NCBI GenBank assembly: GCA_041629655.1
Contig: JBFKMV010000028.1
Span: 1 to 36,413, forward strand
Reading direction: 5' to 3'
Length of the DNA stretch: 36,413 nucleotides
From: JBFKMV01 sp041629655
GTDB lineage: Bacteria > Acidobacteriota > Polarisedimenticolia > Polarisedimenticolales > Polarisedimenticolaceae
The position numbers and the translations under genes are program-made. The notes beneath the pieces are model-generated. The model saw nothing but the letters and a program-made list of their open reading frames with translations. It did no database searches and was not told the DNA's origin. Positions 25,639 to 34,040 of this stretch are shown here, piece by piece. The stretch's first letter is position 1. Every line of letters begins with the position of its first letter.

Positions 25639-27390
25639 ATGAAGCGACCCCAGCACCTCCCGCCGCTCGCCGCCGCCGCGCTGTGCGCGATCGCGGCGAC
25701 CGCGGCGCCGTCGTGCGGCGGGTCATCCCGGGAAACCCCCGGCCCGCCGCCGATCTTCGTCGAGGACGCGGCCGGCAGCGGGATCGACTTCGTGCACTGG
25801 AACGGGATGTCCGGCGAGTTCTACCTGGCGGAGATCATGGGTGCCGGCTGCGCGCTGCTCGACTACGACGGCGACGGCGACCTCGACGCGTACCTGGTCC
25901 AGGGGGGACTGCTCGGACCGGGCAAGTCCGTCGAGGACGCGCTGCTCCCGCCGCCCGCCGGCCCGCTGCGCGACCGGCTGTACCGCAACGACCTCGTCCG
26001 GGCGCCCGACGGGGTCCCGCGGGCGCAGTTCACCGACGTCACCGGGGAGAGCCGGATCGACGCCCGGGGCTACGGGATGGGCGTGGCGACAGGAGACTAC
26101 GACGGCGACGGGGACGTCGACCTGTACCTGACCAACTACGGCGCCAACCAGCTGTGGCGGAACGAGGGCGACGGCACGTTCACGGAGGTCGGCGCCGCGG
26201 CCGGGGTCGACGACGCGTCCTGGAGCGTCAGCGCGGCGTTCGTGGACTACGACCGCGACGGCCGGCTGGACCTGTACGTGGGCAACTACGTGGACTTCCG
26301 CTTCGCCAACCACAAGGCCTGCTACAGCAAGGTGCGCGACTACTGCAGCCCCTCGGCCTACAACCCGGTGCCCGACCGGCTGTACCGCAACCGGGGCGAC
26401 GGGCGCTTCGAGGACGTGTCCGCCACCGCGGGGGTGGCGGCCGATCGCGGCAACGCCCTGGGCGTCGTCACGGTCGATCTCGACCGGGACGGCTGGCCGG
26501 ACATCTACGTGGCCAACGACGGGACGCCGAACCTGTGCTGGATCAACCGGGGCGAAGGGCGGTTCGCGAACACCGCGCTGCTGGCCGGCTGCGCGCTCAA
26601 CGAGGCCGGGCAGGCCGAGGCCGGCATGGGCGTCGACGCCGGCGACTTCGACGGTGACGGCGACGACGACCTGTTCGTGACCCACCTCAGCGGCGAGACG
26701 AACACGCTGTACCTCAACGACGGCGGCGGGACGTTCGAGGACCGCACGATCGTCTCCGGCCTGGGCCCGCCGAGCCGCGCCTTCACCGGGTTCGGCACGG
26801 CCTGGTTCGATTACGACAACGACGGGTGGTTGGACCTGCTGGTGGTCAACGGCGCGGTCACGCTGATCGAGGAGCTGCTGCAGGCCGGCGACCCGTATCC
26901 GCTGCACCAGCCGAACCGGCTGTACCGCAATCTCGGCCAGCTGCGCTTCGAGGACGTCACGGAACGCGCCGGTGCGGCGCTGGCGTTGTCCGAGGTCAGC
27001 CGCGGCGCGGCGTTCGGCGACGTGGACGACGACGGGGACGTGGACGTGCTGATCTCCAACAACAACGGGCCGGCCCGGCTGCTGCTCAACCAGCTCGGCA
27101 ACCGCAACCACTGGCTCGGGCTGCGGCTGATCGGGGACGACGGGGCGGTCGTGCCGGGAACCCGGGTTGCGGTGGTGCGGCGCGACGGGACGGCGCTGTG
27201 GCGCCGCGCGCGCTCCGACGCGAGCTACGCTTCGGCCAACGATCCGCGCGTGCTGTTCGGGCTCGGGTCCTCCGCGGAGCTTCCGCGGGTTCGTGCGCTG
27301 TGGCCCGACGGGCGCGTCGAAACCTGGAGCGTGCCGGGAATCGACCGCTGGATCACGCTGCGCGCCGGGACCGGCGAGGAGGTCGAGTAG
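25639..27390 (+). CDS. CRTAC1-like FG-GAP/VCBS repeat protein with ASPIC/UnbV domain
   Basis: 583 residues. Exported protein: hydrophobic N-terminus with Cys26 in APSC, a weak lipobox. Seven calcium-binding repeats of the type DxDGDGDLD (for example DYDGDGDLD, DYDRDGRLD, DFDGDGDDD, DYDNDGWLD, DVDDDGDVD), which form a beta propeller like integrin alpha chains. The C-terminal ASPIC/UnbV domain includes NHWLGLRLIGDDGAVVPGTRVAV and ends RVRALWPDGRVETWSV. Such proteins are common in Acidobacteriota and Planctomycetota, usually beside TPR proteins; their role is not established, cell-surface binding or adhesion being usual guesses. The next gene starts directly at its stop (TAG-ATG). Confidence 0.88.
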   Translation: MKRPQHLPPLAAAALCAIAATAAPSCGGSSRETPGPPPIFVEDAAGSGIDFVHWNGMSGEFYLAEIMGAGCALLDYDGDGDLDAYLVQGGLLGPGKSVEDALLPPPAGPLRDRLYRNDLVRAPDGVPRAQFTDVTGESRIDARGYGMGVATGDYDGDGDVDLYLTNYGANQLWRNEGDGTFTEVGAAAGVDDASWSVSAAFVDYDRDGRLDLYVGNYVDFRFANHKACYSKVRDYCSPSAYNPVPDRLYRNRGDGRFEDVSATAGVAADRGNALGVVTVDLDRDGWPDIYVANDGTPNLCWINRGEGRFANTALLAGCALNEAGQAEAGMGVDAGDFDGDGDDDLFVTHLSGETNTLYLNDGGGTFEDRTIVSGLGPPSRAFTGFGTAWFDYDNDGWLDLLVVNGAVTLIEELLQAGDPYPLHQPNRLYRNLGQLRFEDVTERAGAALALSEVSRGAAFGDVDDDGDVDVLISNNNGPARLLLNQLGNRNHWLGLRLIGDDGAVVPGTRVAVVRRDGTALWRRARSDASYASANDPRVLFGLGSSAELPRVRALWPDGRVETWSVPGIDRWITLRAGTGEEVE

Positions 27391-28995
27391 ATGCGGCGGT
27401 GGACGCTCGGGGGCGCGCTGCTGGCGCTGGGAGCGATCGTGGCGGCCTGCGGCGCGCCGGATCCGGCGTCCCCGGTCGAGGTGCCGCAGCCGGTGCTCGA
27501 GCGCTTCGACCCGGAGGTGCGGGAGGCGATCGAGGCGGCGCGCGAGGCGCTGGCCGCGGCGTCGGCGCGCGGCGCAGCGACGGCCGACGACTGGGGCGAG
27601 CTGGGCATGCTGTTCCAGGCCCACGACCTGCGCGACGCCGCGGCGGCCTGCTACGACCGCGCCGCGACCCTCGACCCGCAGGCGTTCGCGTGGCCGTACT
27701 ACCTGGCGTGGCTGCACCGCGCGGGGGCGCGCCCCGATCCCGCGCTGGCCGCCGTCGAGCGGGCGCTGAACCTGCGGCCCGACGATCTCCCGGCGCTGGT
27801 GCTGGCCGGCGAGCTGCTGATCGAGGCGGGCCGGGAAGAGCCCGCGCGGCGCCGTCTCGAGCGGGCGCTCGAGCTGGACGCCGATTGCGCTCCGGCGCTG
27901 GTGGCGCTGGGACGGCTGGACCTGCAACGCCGTGACTTCGCCGGCGCGGCCGCGCGGCTGGAGCGCGCGCTCGCCATCGCGCCGACGGCCGACAGCGTGC
28001 ACTACCCGCTGGCGATGGCCTACCGCGGCCTCGGCGAGACCGACCGCGCCGCCGAGCACCTGGCCCGGCGCGGCGAGGTCAAGGTCCGCGTGCCCGACCC
28101 GCTGCTGGAGCGCATGCGCGCCAAGGGTACCGGCGCGCGGGTGCACCACGAGCGGGGCAAGCAGGCCGCGGCCGCGGGACGCTACGCGGAGGCGGTCGCC
28201 GAGTTCCGGCTGGCCGTGGCCGCGAATCCCGAGGACGTGGCCCTGCGCAAGTACCTGGCGCTGGCCGCCGACCTCCACGGAGACCGGGCGACGGCCCGCG
28301 AGCAGCTCGACGAGGCGCTGCGGCTGGACCCGCGCGATTCAGAGAGCAACCTGCACCTGGGCGTGCTGCTGGCGCGCGAGGGTGAGGACGCCGGCGCGCT
28401 GGCCCGCCTGGCCGTGGCCGTGGACGCCGACCCGAACCTCGTGCTGGCGCGGCTCAACCTGGCCGCCGCGCTGCAGCGGGTGGGTCGGCACGCCGAGGCG
28501 CTGCCGCACTACGAGCGCGTGATCGAGCTCGACCCCACCGACGCGCAGGCCCGGCTGGGGCGGGCCACGGCGGCGATCGCGTCGGGCCGCGACGCGCAGG
28601 CGCGCCGCGGTCTCGAACAGGACCTCGCGGTGCTTCCCGGCCAACCCGCGTTCGCTCACGCGCTGGCGCGCCTGTTGGCCTGCTCGGGCGACGAGAGCGT
28701 GCGCGACGGCGCTCGCGCGCTCGCGCTGGTGCAGCAGCTCGCCGAGCGGCTGCGCAGCACCGACGTCGCCGAGACGATCGCCATGGCGCTGGCCGAGAAC
28801 GGGCGCTTCGACGAGGCGGCGCGCTGGCAGCGCGGGGCGATCGAGGCGGCGCGCGCCGCCGGGAACGAGGCGCTGGCGCAGCGCATGGGCGCGGCCCTGG
28901 GACGCTACGAGCGCCGGTTGCCCTGCCGCAGACCGTGGCGCGAGGACGACCCGATCTGGAGGCCTCCGCCTACGGCCGTCGTCCCGGGCGGCTAG
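27391..28995 (+). CDS. TPR-repeat lipoprotein
   Basis: 534 residues. Signal peptide with lipobox VAAC (Cys20), so membrane-anchored. The body is built from TPR helices, for example PDDLPALVLAGELLIEAGRE, DCAPALVALGRLDLQRRDF and PNLVLARLNLAAALQRVGRH, roughly ten or more units in two blocks (about 65-220 and 240-400) joined by a segment near 225-245. Likely a scaffold that binds the partner protein. Starts with no gap after the FG-GAP gene; such pairs recur in Acidobacteriota. The stop TAG overlaps the stop of the convergent gene within CTAG. Confidence 0.85.
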   Translation: MRRWTLGGALLALGAIVAACGAPDPASPVEVPQPVLERFDPEVREAIEAAREALAAASARGAATADDWGELGMLFQAHDLRDAAAACYDRAATLDPQAFAWPYYLAWLHRAGARPDPALAAVERALNLRPDDLPALVLAGELLIEAGREEPARRRLERALELDADCAPALVALGRLDLQRRDFAGAAARLERALAIAPTADSVHYPLAMAYRGLGETDRAAEHLARRGEVKVRVPDPLLERMRAKGTGARVHHERGKQAAAAGRYAEAVAEFRLAVAANPEDVALRKYLALAADLHGDRATAREQLDEALRLDPRDSESNLHLGVLLAREGEDAGALARLAVAVDADPNLVLARLNLAAALQRVGRHAEALPHYERVIELDPTDAQARLGRATAAIASGRDAQARRGLEQDLAVLPGQPAFAHALARLLACSGDESVRDGARALALVQQLAERLRSTDVAETIAMALAENGRFDEAARWQRGAIEAARAAGNEALAQRMGAALGRYERRLPCRRPWREDDPIWRPPPTAVVPGG

Positions 28996-30896
28996 CCCGC
29001 CGAGGCCGCCGCGATCTCGCGGAGACCCGGCTCGACGCGGCCGAGCTCGAGCGTCAGGTCGATCGTCCGGTCGGCCACGATCGCCTGGCGGTCGTCGCTG
29101 ATCCGGACGCGCAGCCGGAACGCCCCCGTGGGCAGCGTGATCGAGGTCAGGTGGCGGTAGGCCTTGTCCTCGGCCTCCTGGCGCTCGGCTCGCGTCGCCA
29201 CGACCTCGACGATCTCGAGCCGTTCGGCCGCGACCGTCCCGTCCGGTCGGATCGCCTGGATGTGGGCGCCCAGCACCGTGCCGCGCCCGCCCGCGCCGCG
29301 CCGCAGCGGCAATGCGTCGAACGCCATCAACAACGACACCGGCAGCGTCTGGCGCTCGCCGTCGGCGGCCAGCCGCGGGGCGCCGATCGACAGGTCCAGC
29401 GCCACCTCCCGCGGCCGGTGCGGCCACAGCCGGGCCTTGTCCGGGTAGTCCACCATCAGCTTGTCGCGCTCGATCTTGACCCGCACCTTGCCCGGCTCGG
29501 CCGCCGGGTCCTCGCGGTAGTAGCCGACCGCGTAGAAGCCGAAGAAGCTGTCCGCGGCGGCGCGCACGTTCTCCTCCAGGCGCTTGATCCCGTGGAACGA
29601 GCGGCCGCCGGTCTCCTTGGCCAGCGTGTTCAGCGTGCCGCGGGTCTCGGAGTGCATCTCGGTCCAGGGGTTGACGCCGAGCTTCTGGTAGTTGAGATGC
29701 TGGCCCATCTCGAGCTGCCCGCCGAACCCCGACTGGTCGCCGCGCCGCGTGTCGAAGGTGAAGAACGAGACGTCCCCGGCCTGGGCCACGCTGTACAGCT
29801 TGTCCAGCTCGCGCGTCGAGCTGCGGCGGAGCCGCCAGGCCGTGCTGCCCAGGTCGACCTTGGTCGTGCCGAGCACCGCGGTCAGCGCATAGGCCCCGAG
29901 CATCGAGGCATCCGCGACGAGCCCGTCCGAGAACAGGATCACCGCCTTGCGCCCCGGGATCGCGGCCAGCTGGCCGGTCAGCGTGCGCATCACCTCGATC
30001 GACTCCTGCGCCTCGAGGTCCCACTGCTGCACGAACTCCGAGGCGATGCTGTAGGAGCAGCTCACCTCGTCGAACGAGGAGTCCTCGCGCCGGTAGTCGG
30101 GACTGCCGCGGTTGCGCTGGGTGATCGCCTTGCCGGGATCGGAGCACAGGCTCTGCATCTCCTCGATCAGCTTGTTCATGTCGCGCCGCCGGTCGCGATC
30201 CGGCGCGCTGCCGACCAGCGAGAGACTCTCGAGCGCGTTCTTGAGCCGCTTGCGGTCGCGCGTGAACTCGACGACCCAGTCCGGGTAGCTGCGGAACACC
30301 ACGATGCCGACCAGGTCCTCGGGCTGCATGCCCTCGATCAGCCACTCCAGCGCGGCCTCCTTCCAGGTGTCACGGGCGTTCAGCTTGCTGTTGCGCACGT
30401 CGAACGCCAGCACCACGCGGCGCACCGGTTTGGGCGGCAACACCGCCTCGGGCTCGCTGGCCACCGCCTCGCCCTCGGAGGTGTAGAGCATCGCCGGAGG
30501 CGGGATCTCGGCCGTGCCGGTGGGTCGCGGCCGCCCGCCGGTGACCGGCTCCAGGTAGGCCAGCTTCTGTTCGACGCCGCCCTCGAAGACCCGGATCTCC
30601 TCGGGTTTCAGATCGACGATCGGACGACCGCGGCGGTCGGTCACCAGCACCTTGAACTCGGCCAGCGCGACCTCGGCGCGCTCGACGAGCCCGCTGTCCA
30701 TCGGCGGCTCCTCGCCGTCCTGCGGGTCGTCCGCGGGTTCCTCCGGCGGCGGCTGCGGCCGGAACAGCTCCTTGGGGAAGCGCGGGTTCTCGGGCGGCTC
30801 CTCGCGTTGCTGCGCGGCGAGCGGTGCGACGACAACCAGCAGCGCGGCGAGCAGCAGCACCCACGGCCGCGGCCGCGGCGCGGGACGGGCACGCAT
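28992..30896 (-). CDS. VWFA-related domain protein (Acidobacteriota type)
   Basis: 634 residues. Signal peptide (about 1-28), a Pro/Glu-rich stretch, then the start typical of the acidobacterial VWFA-related family: FKVLVTDRRGRPIVDLKPEE followed by IRVFEGGVEQKLAYLEPV. The von Willebrand A fold spans about 150-420: strand VRRVVLAFDVRNSKL, then IPGRKAVILFSDG. The metal site is degenerate: DVRNS instead of DxSxS. The C-terminal half has beta-rich strands. Probably a periplasmic or surface binding protein; partner unknown. Its ATG overlaps the stop of the upstream lipoprotein gene (TGATG), so they are coupled. Confidence 0.85.
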   Translation of the reverse strand: MRARPAPRPRPWVLLLAALLVVVAPLAAQQREEPPENPRFPKELFRPQPPPEEPADDPQDGEEPPMDSGLVERAEVALAEFKVLVTDRRGRPIVDLKPEEIRVFEGGVEQKLAYLEPVTGGRPRPTGTAEIPPPAMLYTSEGEAVASEPEAVLPPKPVRRVVLAFDVRNSKLNARDTWKEAALEWLIEGMQPEDLVGIVVFRSYPDWVVEFTRDRKRLKNALESLSLVGSAPDRDRRRDMNKLIEEMQSLCSDPGKAITQRNRGSPDYRREDSSFDEVSCSYSIASEFVQQWDLEAQESIEVMRTLTGQLAAIPGRKAVILFSDGLVADASMLGAYALTAVLGTTKVDLGSTAWRLRRSSTRELDKLYSVAQAGDVSFFTFDTRRGDQSGFGGQLEMGQHLNYQKLGVNPWTEMHSETRGTLNTLAKETGGRSFHGIKRLEENVRAAADSFFGFYAVGYYREDPAAEPGKVRVKIERDKLMVDYPDKARLWPHRPREVALDLSIGAPRLAADGERQTLPVSLLMAFDALPLRRGAGGRGTVLGAHIQAIRPDGTVAAERLEIVEVVATRAERQEAEDKAYRHLTSITLPTGAFRLRVRISDDRQAIVADRTIDLTLELGRVEPGLREIAAASAG

Positions 30897-31558
30897 CACG
30901 TGCGTCCCCGCTCCGACTTGGGCAGCTTGTAGGCCCGCACGTCCACGACGAACTCCTCGTCCGAGCTGGTCGGCGAGAGCAACAGCTTGCACTGACCGGG
31001 ATCGGGAAGCGCGCCGGGCTCGGCCAGCCGGAAGTACACGTAGCCGATCGCCATCTCGCCCTGGCGCAGACTGATCTCGTCGCGCGGCACGGTGCCCGAA
31101 TCGCGCAGCGGGAAGAACTCCAGGTTGCGCCACTTGAACGGCGGGTCGGGGTAGCGGCCGCCGAGCGTCTCGATCAGCTCGCGGCCGATCCGGAGGTCCA
31201 CACGGTGCCGCGGATAGTCGCGCCCGAACTCCTCGTAGGTCGCCAGCGGCAGCAGCTTGCGGTCGGGGGTCTCGAGCGTGAAGCTCTCGCGGTTGACGAC
31301 CAGGTCTTCCTTCGAGCGGTTCAACAGCGCGATGTGCAGCGGCAGGAAGTCCTGCTGGCCGCCGATCCGCGAGGCCCGGACGTCGACGATCAGGTGCAGC
31401 ACCCGACCCTCGTTGATGTAGGCGAACCGCGACAGCGTGGGCTGCTCGGTCGCGCCCGCCTCGGTCAGCGGCCGCTTGAACCCGCTGCAACCGGGCAGGA
31501 CCAGCAGCGCGGCGGCGACGGCGGCGATGACGAGCGGGCGAAGACGTTTCTCTACCAT
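30896..31558 (-). CDS. Lipoprotein of unknown function
   Basis: 220 residues. Signal peptide with a clear lipobox LPGC (Cys24). The mature part is predicted beta-rich (HLIVDVRASRIGGQQDFLPL, HIALLNRSKEDLVVNRESFTL, EMAIGYVYFRLAEP), like a small immunoglobulin-type or DUF1425-like fold, but I do not recognise the family. ATG start with AAAGGA nine bases upstream. Translationally coupled to the VWFA-related protein, suggesting they work together at the envelope. Confidence 0.8.
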   Translation of the reverse strand: MVEKRLRPLVIAAVAAALLVLPGCSGFKRPLTEAGATEQPTLSRFAYINEGRVLHLIVDVRASRIGGQQDFLPLHIALLNRSKEDLVVNRESFTLETPDRKLLPLATYEEFGRDYPRHRVDLRIGRELIETLGGRYPDPPFKWRNLEFFPLRDSGTVPRDEISLRQGEMAIGYVYFRLAEPGALPDPGQCKLLLSPTSSDEEFVVDVRAYKLPKSERGRT

Positions 31559-31596
31559 GGTTTACCGTCCTTTCGAGAAGGACTGGGAGTCGATCC

Positions 31597-31605
31597 AGAT
31601 TACCA
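31597..31605 (-). promoter_or_regulatory. Extended -10 promoter for the lipoprotein-VWFA pair
   Basis: Minus strand TGGTAATCT: an extended -10 (TG-N-TAATCT), in the 68-base gap after the sulfatase-like gene. No good -35 at 17 bases. Would give a leader of about 30 bases containing AAAGGA. Confidence 0.45.
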
Positions 31606-31626
31606 CAGCGCCTGCGCCCGCACCCG

Positions 31627-33723
31627 TCAACGGCGGAGCTCGCGCAGCATCGCCTCGGCGCGCTCCCGCTCCTCACCGTCGACGAGTCGCGCGTAGCGGC
31701 CGAGCGCCTCGGCGGCTCCGCGCCGGTCGCCGGTACGCGCCAGCGCGGTGCCCAGGTTGTACAGCGCGTCGGCCGACCGCGGATCGACCCGGACCGCGCG
31801 CCGCCAGGCCTCGATGGCGCCGGCGGGATCGCCGCCGCGGGCCCGGATCGCGCCGAGACCGTTCCAGGCCTCGGCCAGGTACGGGTCCTGCTCGAGCGCC
31901 TGCTCCAGCAGCGGTCGGGCCTCGTCGAAGCGGTTCTCGACCATCAGCAGCGTTCCCAGATCCATCAGCGCGGCGGGGTAGGTGGAGTCGATCTCGAGCG
32001 CGCGACGAAACCGCCCCCGCGCCTCGTCGAAGCGCCCGCCGGCCGCGGCGATGCGGCCCAGCGCGCTCTGCGTCTCCGGCTCGGTCGAGTCCGCGTGCGG
32101 GGCCAGCACGGCGGCGGCCTCGGCCGTCCGTCCCAACCGCGTCAGGTTCAGCGCCAGCTTGCGGTGGATCGACTCGTTGGACGCGCCGCGAGCGACCGCC
32201 AGCTGCAGCGCCGCGACGGCCTCCTCGATCCGGCCCAGGTCGGTCAGGAAGAATGCCAGGTGCGCGTAGGCCAGCGACATCCGTGGCTGCTGGTCGATCA
32301 GCCGTCTCAGGGTCTCGATCGCCGGCTCAACCCGGCCGGCGCGGTAATCGGTCAGCGCGCTGTCCAGCATCCGGTCGAACCGCACCAGGTTCTTCGGATC
32401 CAGCTCCGGGTCGGTGTCGTCGGGAGGGCTCGCGGGACCCGACGAGGCCACGTAGCCGAGACTGCGCAGGCGCGCGACCTGCTCCTCGTCGAGCGTCGCG
32501 CGCTCCGGCGCGGCCAGGCTCTCGGCGGGCAGGCGGGCCAGCAGCGTGTCGAGCAGCTCGGGCTGCCGCCCGGCCAGGTTGGCGGTCTCGCCCGGGTCCT
32601 CGTCCAGCCGGTACAGCTCCCGGATCGGCAGGCGCAGCGCCTTGAGCGGCCACTCCAGCCTGCCGCGCAGCGGCGCCCAGCCCAGGTTGAGGCTGGCCGA
32701 CAACGCCTCGAAGTACGAGCCGCGGTCGTGCCCGGGCGGCGGCTCGGCGAACAGCGATCGGCCGGGCAGGCCGCCGGGCGGGTCGCGGCGCAGCAGGTGC
32801 AGCACCGTCGGCAGCAGGTCGACGTGGCGCGCCGCGGTGTCGTCCCGCGCCGGCTCGACCAGGCCGCGGGCCGCGATCACCAGCGGCACGCGCAGGGTCG
32901 CCTCGTAGGCGAACAGCCCGTGCGTCTGCTCGCCGTGCTCGCCGAGCGCCTCGCCGTGGTCGGAGGTGTAGATCACCAGCGCCTCGCCGTCCGGGCCGTC
33001 CAGCACTTGCTCCAGCAACGGAGCGAGCTGATCGTCGGTCAGGGCGACGTCGCCGAAGTACGGCGCGTCGCGGTAGCGCGAGGCGAACGGCTCGCCGGGC
33101 TCGTAGGGGAAGTGCGGCGTGAACACGTGCACCCACAGGAAGCGCCGCTCGCCGCGATGGGCGTCCCACCACGCCAGCGCGCGCGACACCGTCTCGTTCC
33201 CGGGACGCTCGGGTGGCGTGAACCCCGCACCCGCGTAGCCTTCGTACTGGTCGTCGTAGACCTCGAACCCACGCGCCAGCCCGAACCGCCGGTCGAGCGG
33301 GAACGCCGACACGAAGGCGGCGGTGCGGTACCCGGCCGCCTGCAGCAGCGTGGCCAGGGTCGCCGGCTCCGGCGGCAGTACGAAGCCGGCGTTGTCCCGG
33401 ATCCCGTGCTGGTAGGGGTACAGGCCGGTCAGGATGCTGGCGTGCGACGGCAGCGTCACGACCGCGTGCGCATGCGCGACCGGGAACACGCGGCCCGCCG
33501 CGGCGAGCCGGTCCACGTGCGGGGTCTCGACCCGGCCGGCGCCCGAAAACCCGGTCGCGTCGTGACGCAACGTGTCGACCGTGATCAACAGCACGTCGCG
33601 TCCGTCACGCTCGGGCGCGGCGACCAAGCCGCGCGCGGCGCCCGCGGCGTCGCCGTCCGGGGCGCTGCAACCGAGAACGCCGGCGAGGAACGCAACGGAG
33701 AGTACCCGTCTCGGACCAGTCAC
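31627..33723 (-). CDS. Sulfatase-like hydrolase fused to TPR domain, lipoprotein
   Basis: 698 residues. Lipobox VLGC (Cys19). Alkaline phosphatase-superfamily domain about 40-390: VLLITVDTLRHD with metal Asp50, then TLPSHASILTG (90-100) and YTSDHGEALGEHG. The nucleophile position holds Thr90 with P-S-H, whereas sulfatases have (C/S)xPxR, where Cys or Ser becomes formylglycine; so a phosphatase/phosphodiesterase or transferase activity is more likely than sulfatase. Residues about 440-695 are TPR repeats. GTG start; the signal peptide begins immediately, so the start is firm though there is no ribosome binding site. Upstream gene of the lipoprotein-VWFA set. Confidence 0.87.
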   Translation of the reverse strand: MTGPRRVLSVAFLAGVLGCSAPDGDAAGAARGLVAAPERDGRDVLLITVDTLRHDATGFSGAGRVETPHVDRLAAAGRVFPVAHAHAVVTLPSHASILTGLYPYQHGIRDNAGFVLPPEPATLATLLQAAGYRTAAFVSAFPLDRRFGLARGFEVYDDQYEGYAGAGFTPPERPGNETVSRALAWWDAHRGERRFLWVHVFTPHFPYEPGEPFASRYRDAPYFGDVALTDDQLAPLLEQVLDGPDGEALVIYTSDHGEALGEHGEQTHGLFAYEATLRVPLVIAARGLVEPARDDTAARHVDLLPTVLHLLRRDPPGGLPGRSLFAEPPPGHDRGSYFEALSASLNLGWAPLRGRLEWPLKALRLPIRELYRLDEDPGETANLAGRQPELLDTLLARLPAESLAAPERATLDEEQVARLRSLGYVASSGPASPPDDTDPELDPKNLVRFDRMLDSALTDYRAGRVEPAIETLRRLIDQQPRMSLAYAHLAFFLTDLGRIEEAVAALQLAVARGASNESIHRKLALNLTRLGRTAEAAAVLAPHADSTEPETQSALGRIAAAGGRFDEARGRFRRALEIDSTYPAALMDLGTLLMVENRFDEARPLLEQALEQDPYLAEAWNGLGAIRARGGDPAGAIEAWRRAVRVDPRSADALYNLGTALARTGDRRGAAEALGRYARLVDGEERERAEAMLRELRR

Positions 33724-33729
33724 GAGGGA

Positions 33730-33738
33730 AGGTTAGCA
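33730..33738 (-). promoter_or_regulatory. Extended -10 for a possibly leaderless transcript of the sulfatase-like gene
   Basis: Minus strand TGCTAACCT: extended -10 with TAACCT ending six bases before the GTG start codon, the same distance as in front of tonB and exbB. No Shine-Dalgarno sequence is present. No good -35. Confidence 0.45.
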
Positions 33739-33820
33739 TCGCGAAAAACCGCTCGCCGACGCCCCCGCGGCCGCAACGGGATCGTTGCGGTCAGCCGGCC
33801 GGAATGCGGGCCCGCTTGGA

Positions 33821-33842
33821 TCGATTCAAAGTTTTGGATCGA
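33821..33842. promoter_or_regulatory. 22-bp palindrome, candidate activator binding site
   Basis: TCGATTCAAAG and TTTTGGATCGA are inverted copies matching at 9 of 11 positions per arm, with no spacer. TTGGATCGA also occurs as a direct repeat at 33816 and 33834. It sits about 75 bases before the sigma-54 type promoter, the distance range of enhancer sites for sigma-54 activators, in a local AT-rich stretch. Confidence 0.6.
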
Positions 33843-33913
33843 AACGGGAACCCAGGGGACCGCCGGCTTGACCAAAAAGCTCAGAATAGTGCTCTTTTGA
33901 ACCGGTGCCCTCG

Positions 33914-33929
33914 GGGCACACGCCTTGCT
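33914..33929 (+). promoter_or_regulatory. Sigma-54 (RpoN) type promoter of the TonB-dependent receptor
   Basis: GGGCAC-N5-TTGCT compared with the consensus TGGCAC-N5-TTGCW: the essential GG (33915-33916) and GC (33927-33928) are exactly ten bases apart. Expected start near 33940. A small hairpin GTGCCC-TCG-GGGCAC overlaps its 5' part. Confidence 0.6.
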
Positions 33930-33943
33930 ACCCTCACCTGGCG

Positions 33944-34037
33944 TGATGGAGTCTCACCCGATCGAACAACCCACCGGGGCCACAGGGGCCCAGGTGGAGC
34001 TCCATCAGGGAGGGCGGGTTCCCAACGACGGGAGCCC
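33944..34037 (+). ncRNA. Structured 5' leader of the receptor mRNA
   Basis: Beginning at the predicted start, TGATGGAG (33944-33951) pairs with CTCCATCA (34000-34007), extended inward by TCTCACC / GGTGGAG with two G-U pairs and one mismatch; inside is a second hairpin GGGCC-ACAGG-GGCCC. A separate 8-bp stem GGGTTCCC / GGGAGCCC (34016-34023, 34030-34037) follows, loop AACGAC. I recognise no known riboswitch. Regulation or mRNA stabilisation is inference. Confidence 0.55.
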
Positions 34038-34040
34038 CGA

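Noticed and set aside
33868..33890. TTGACC ... AATAGT as a sigma-70 promoter for the receptor
   Set aside because: The spacer would be only 11 bases; no -10 box is found at 16-18 bases.
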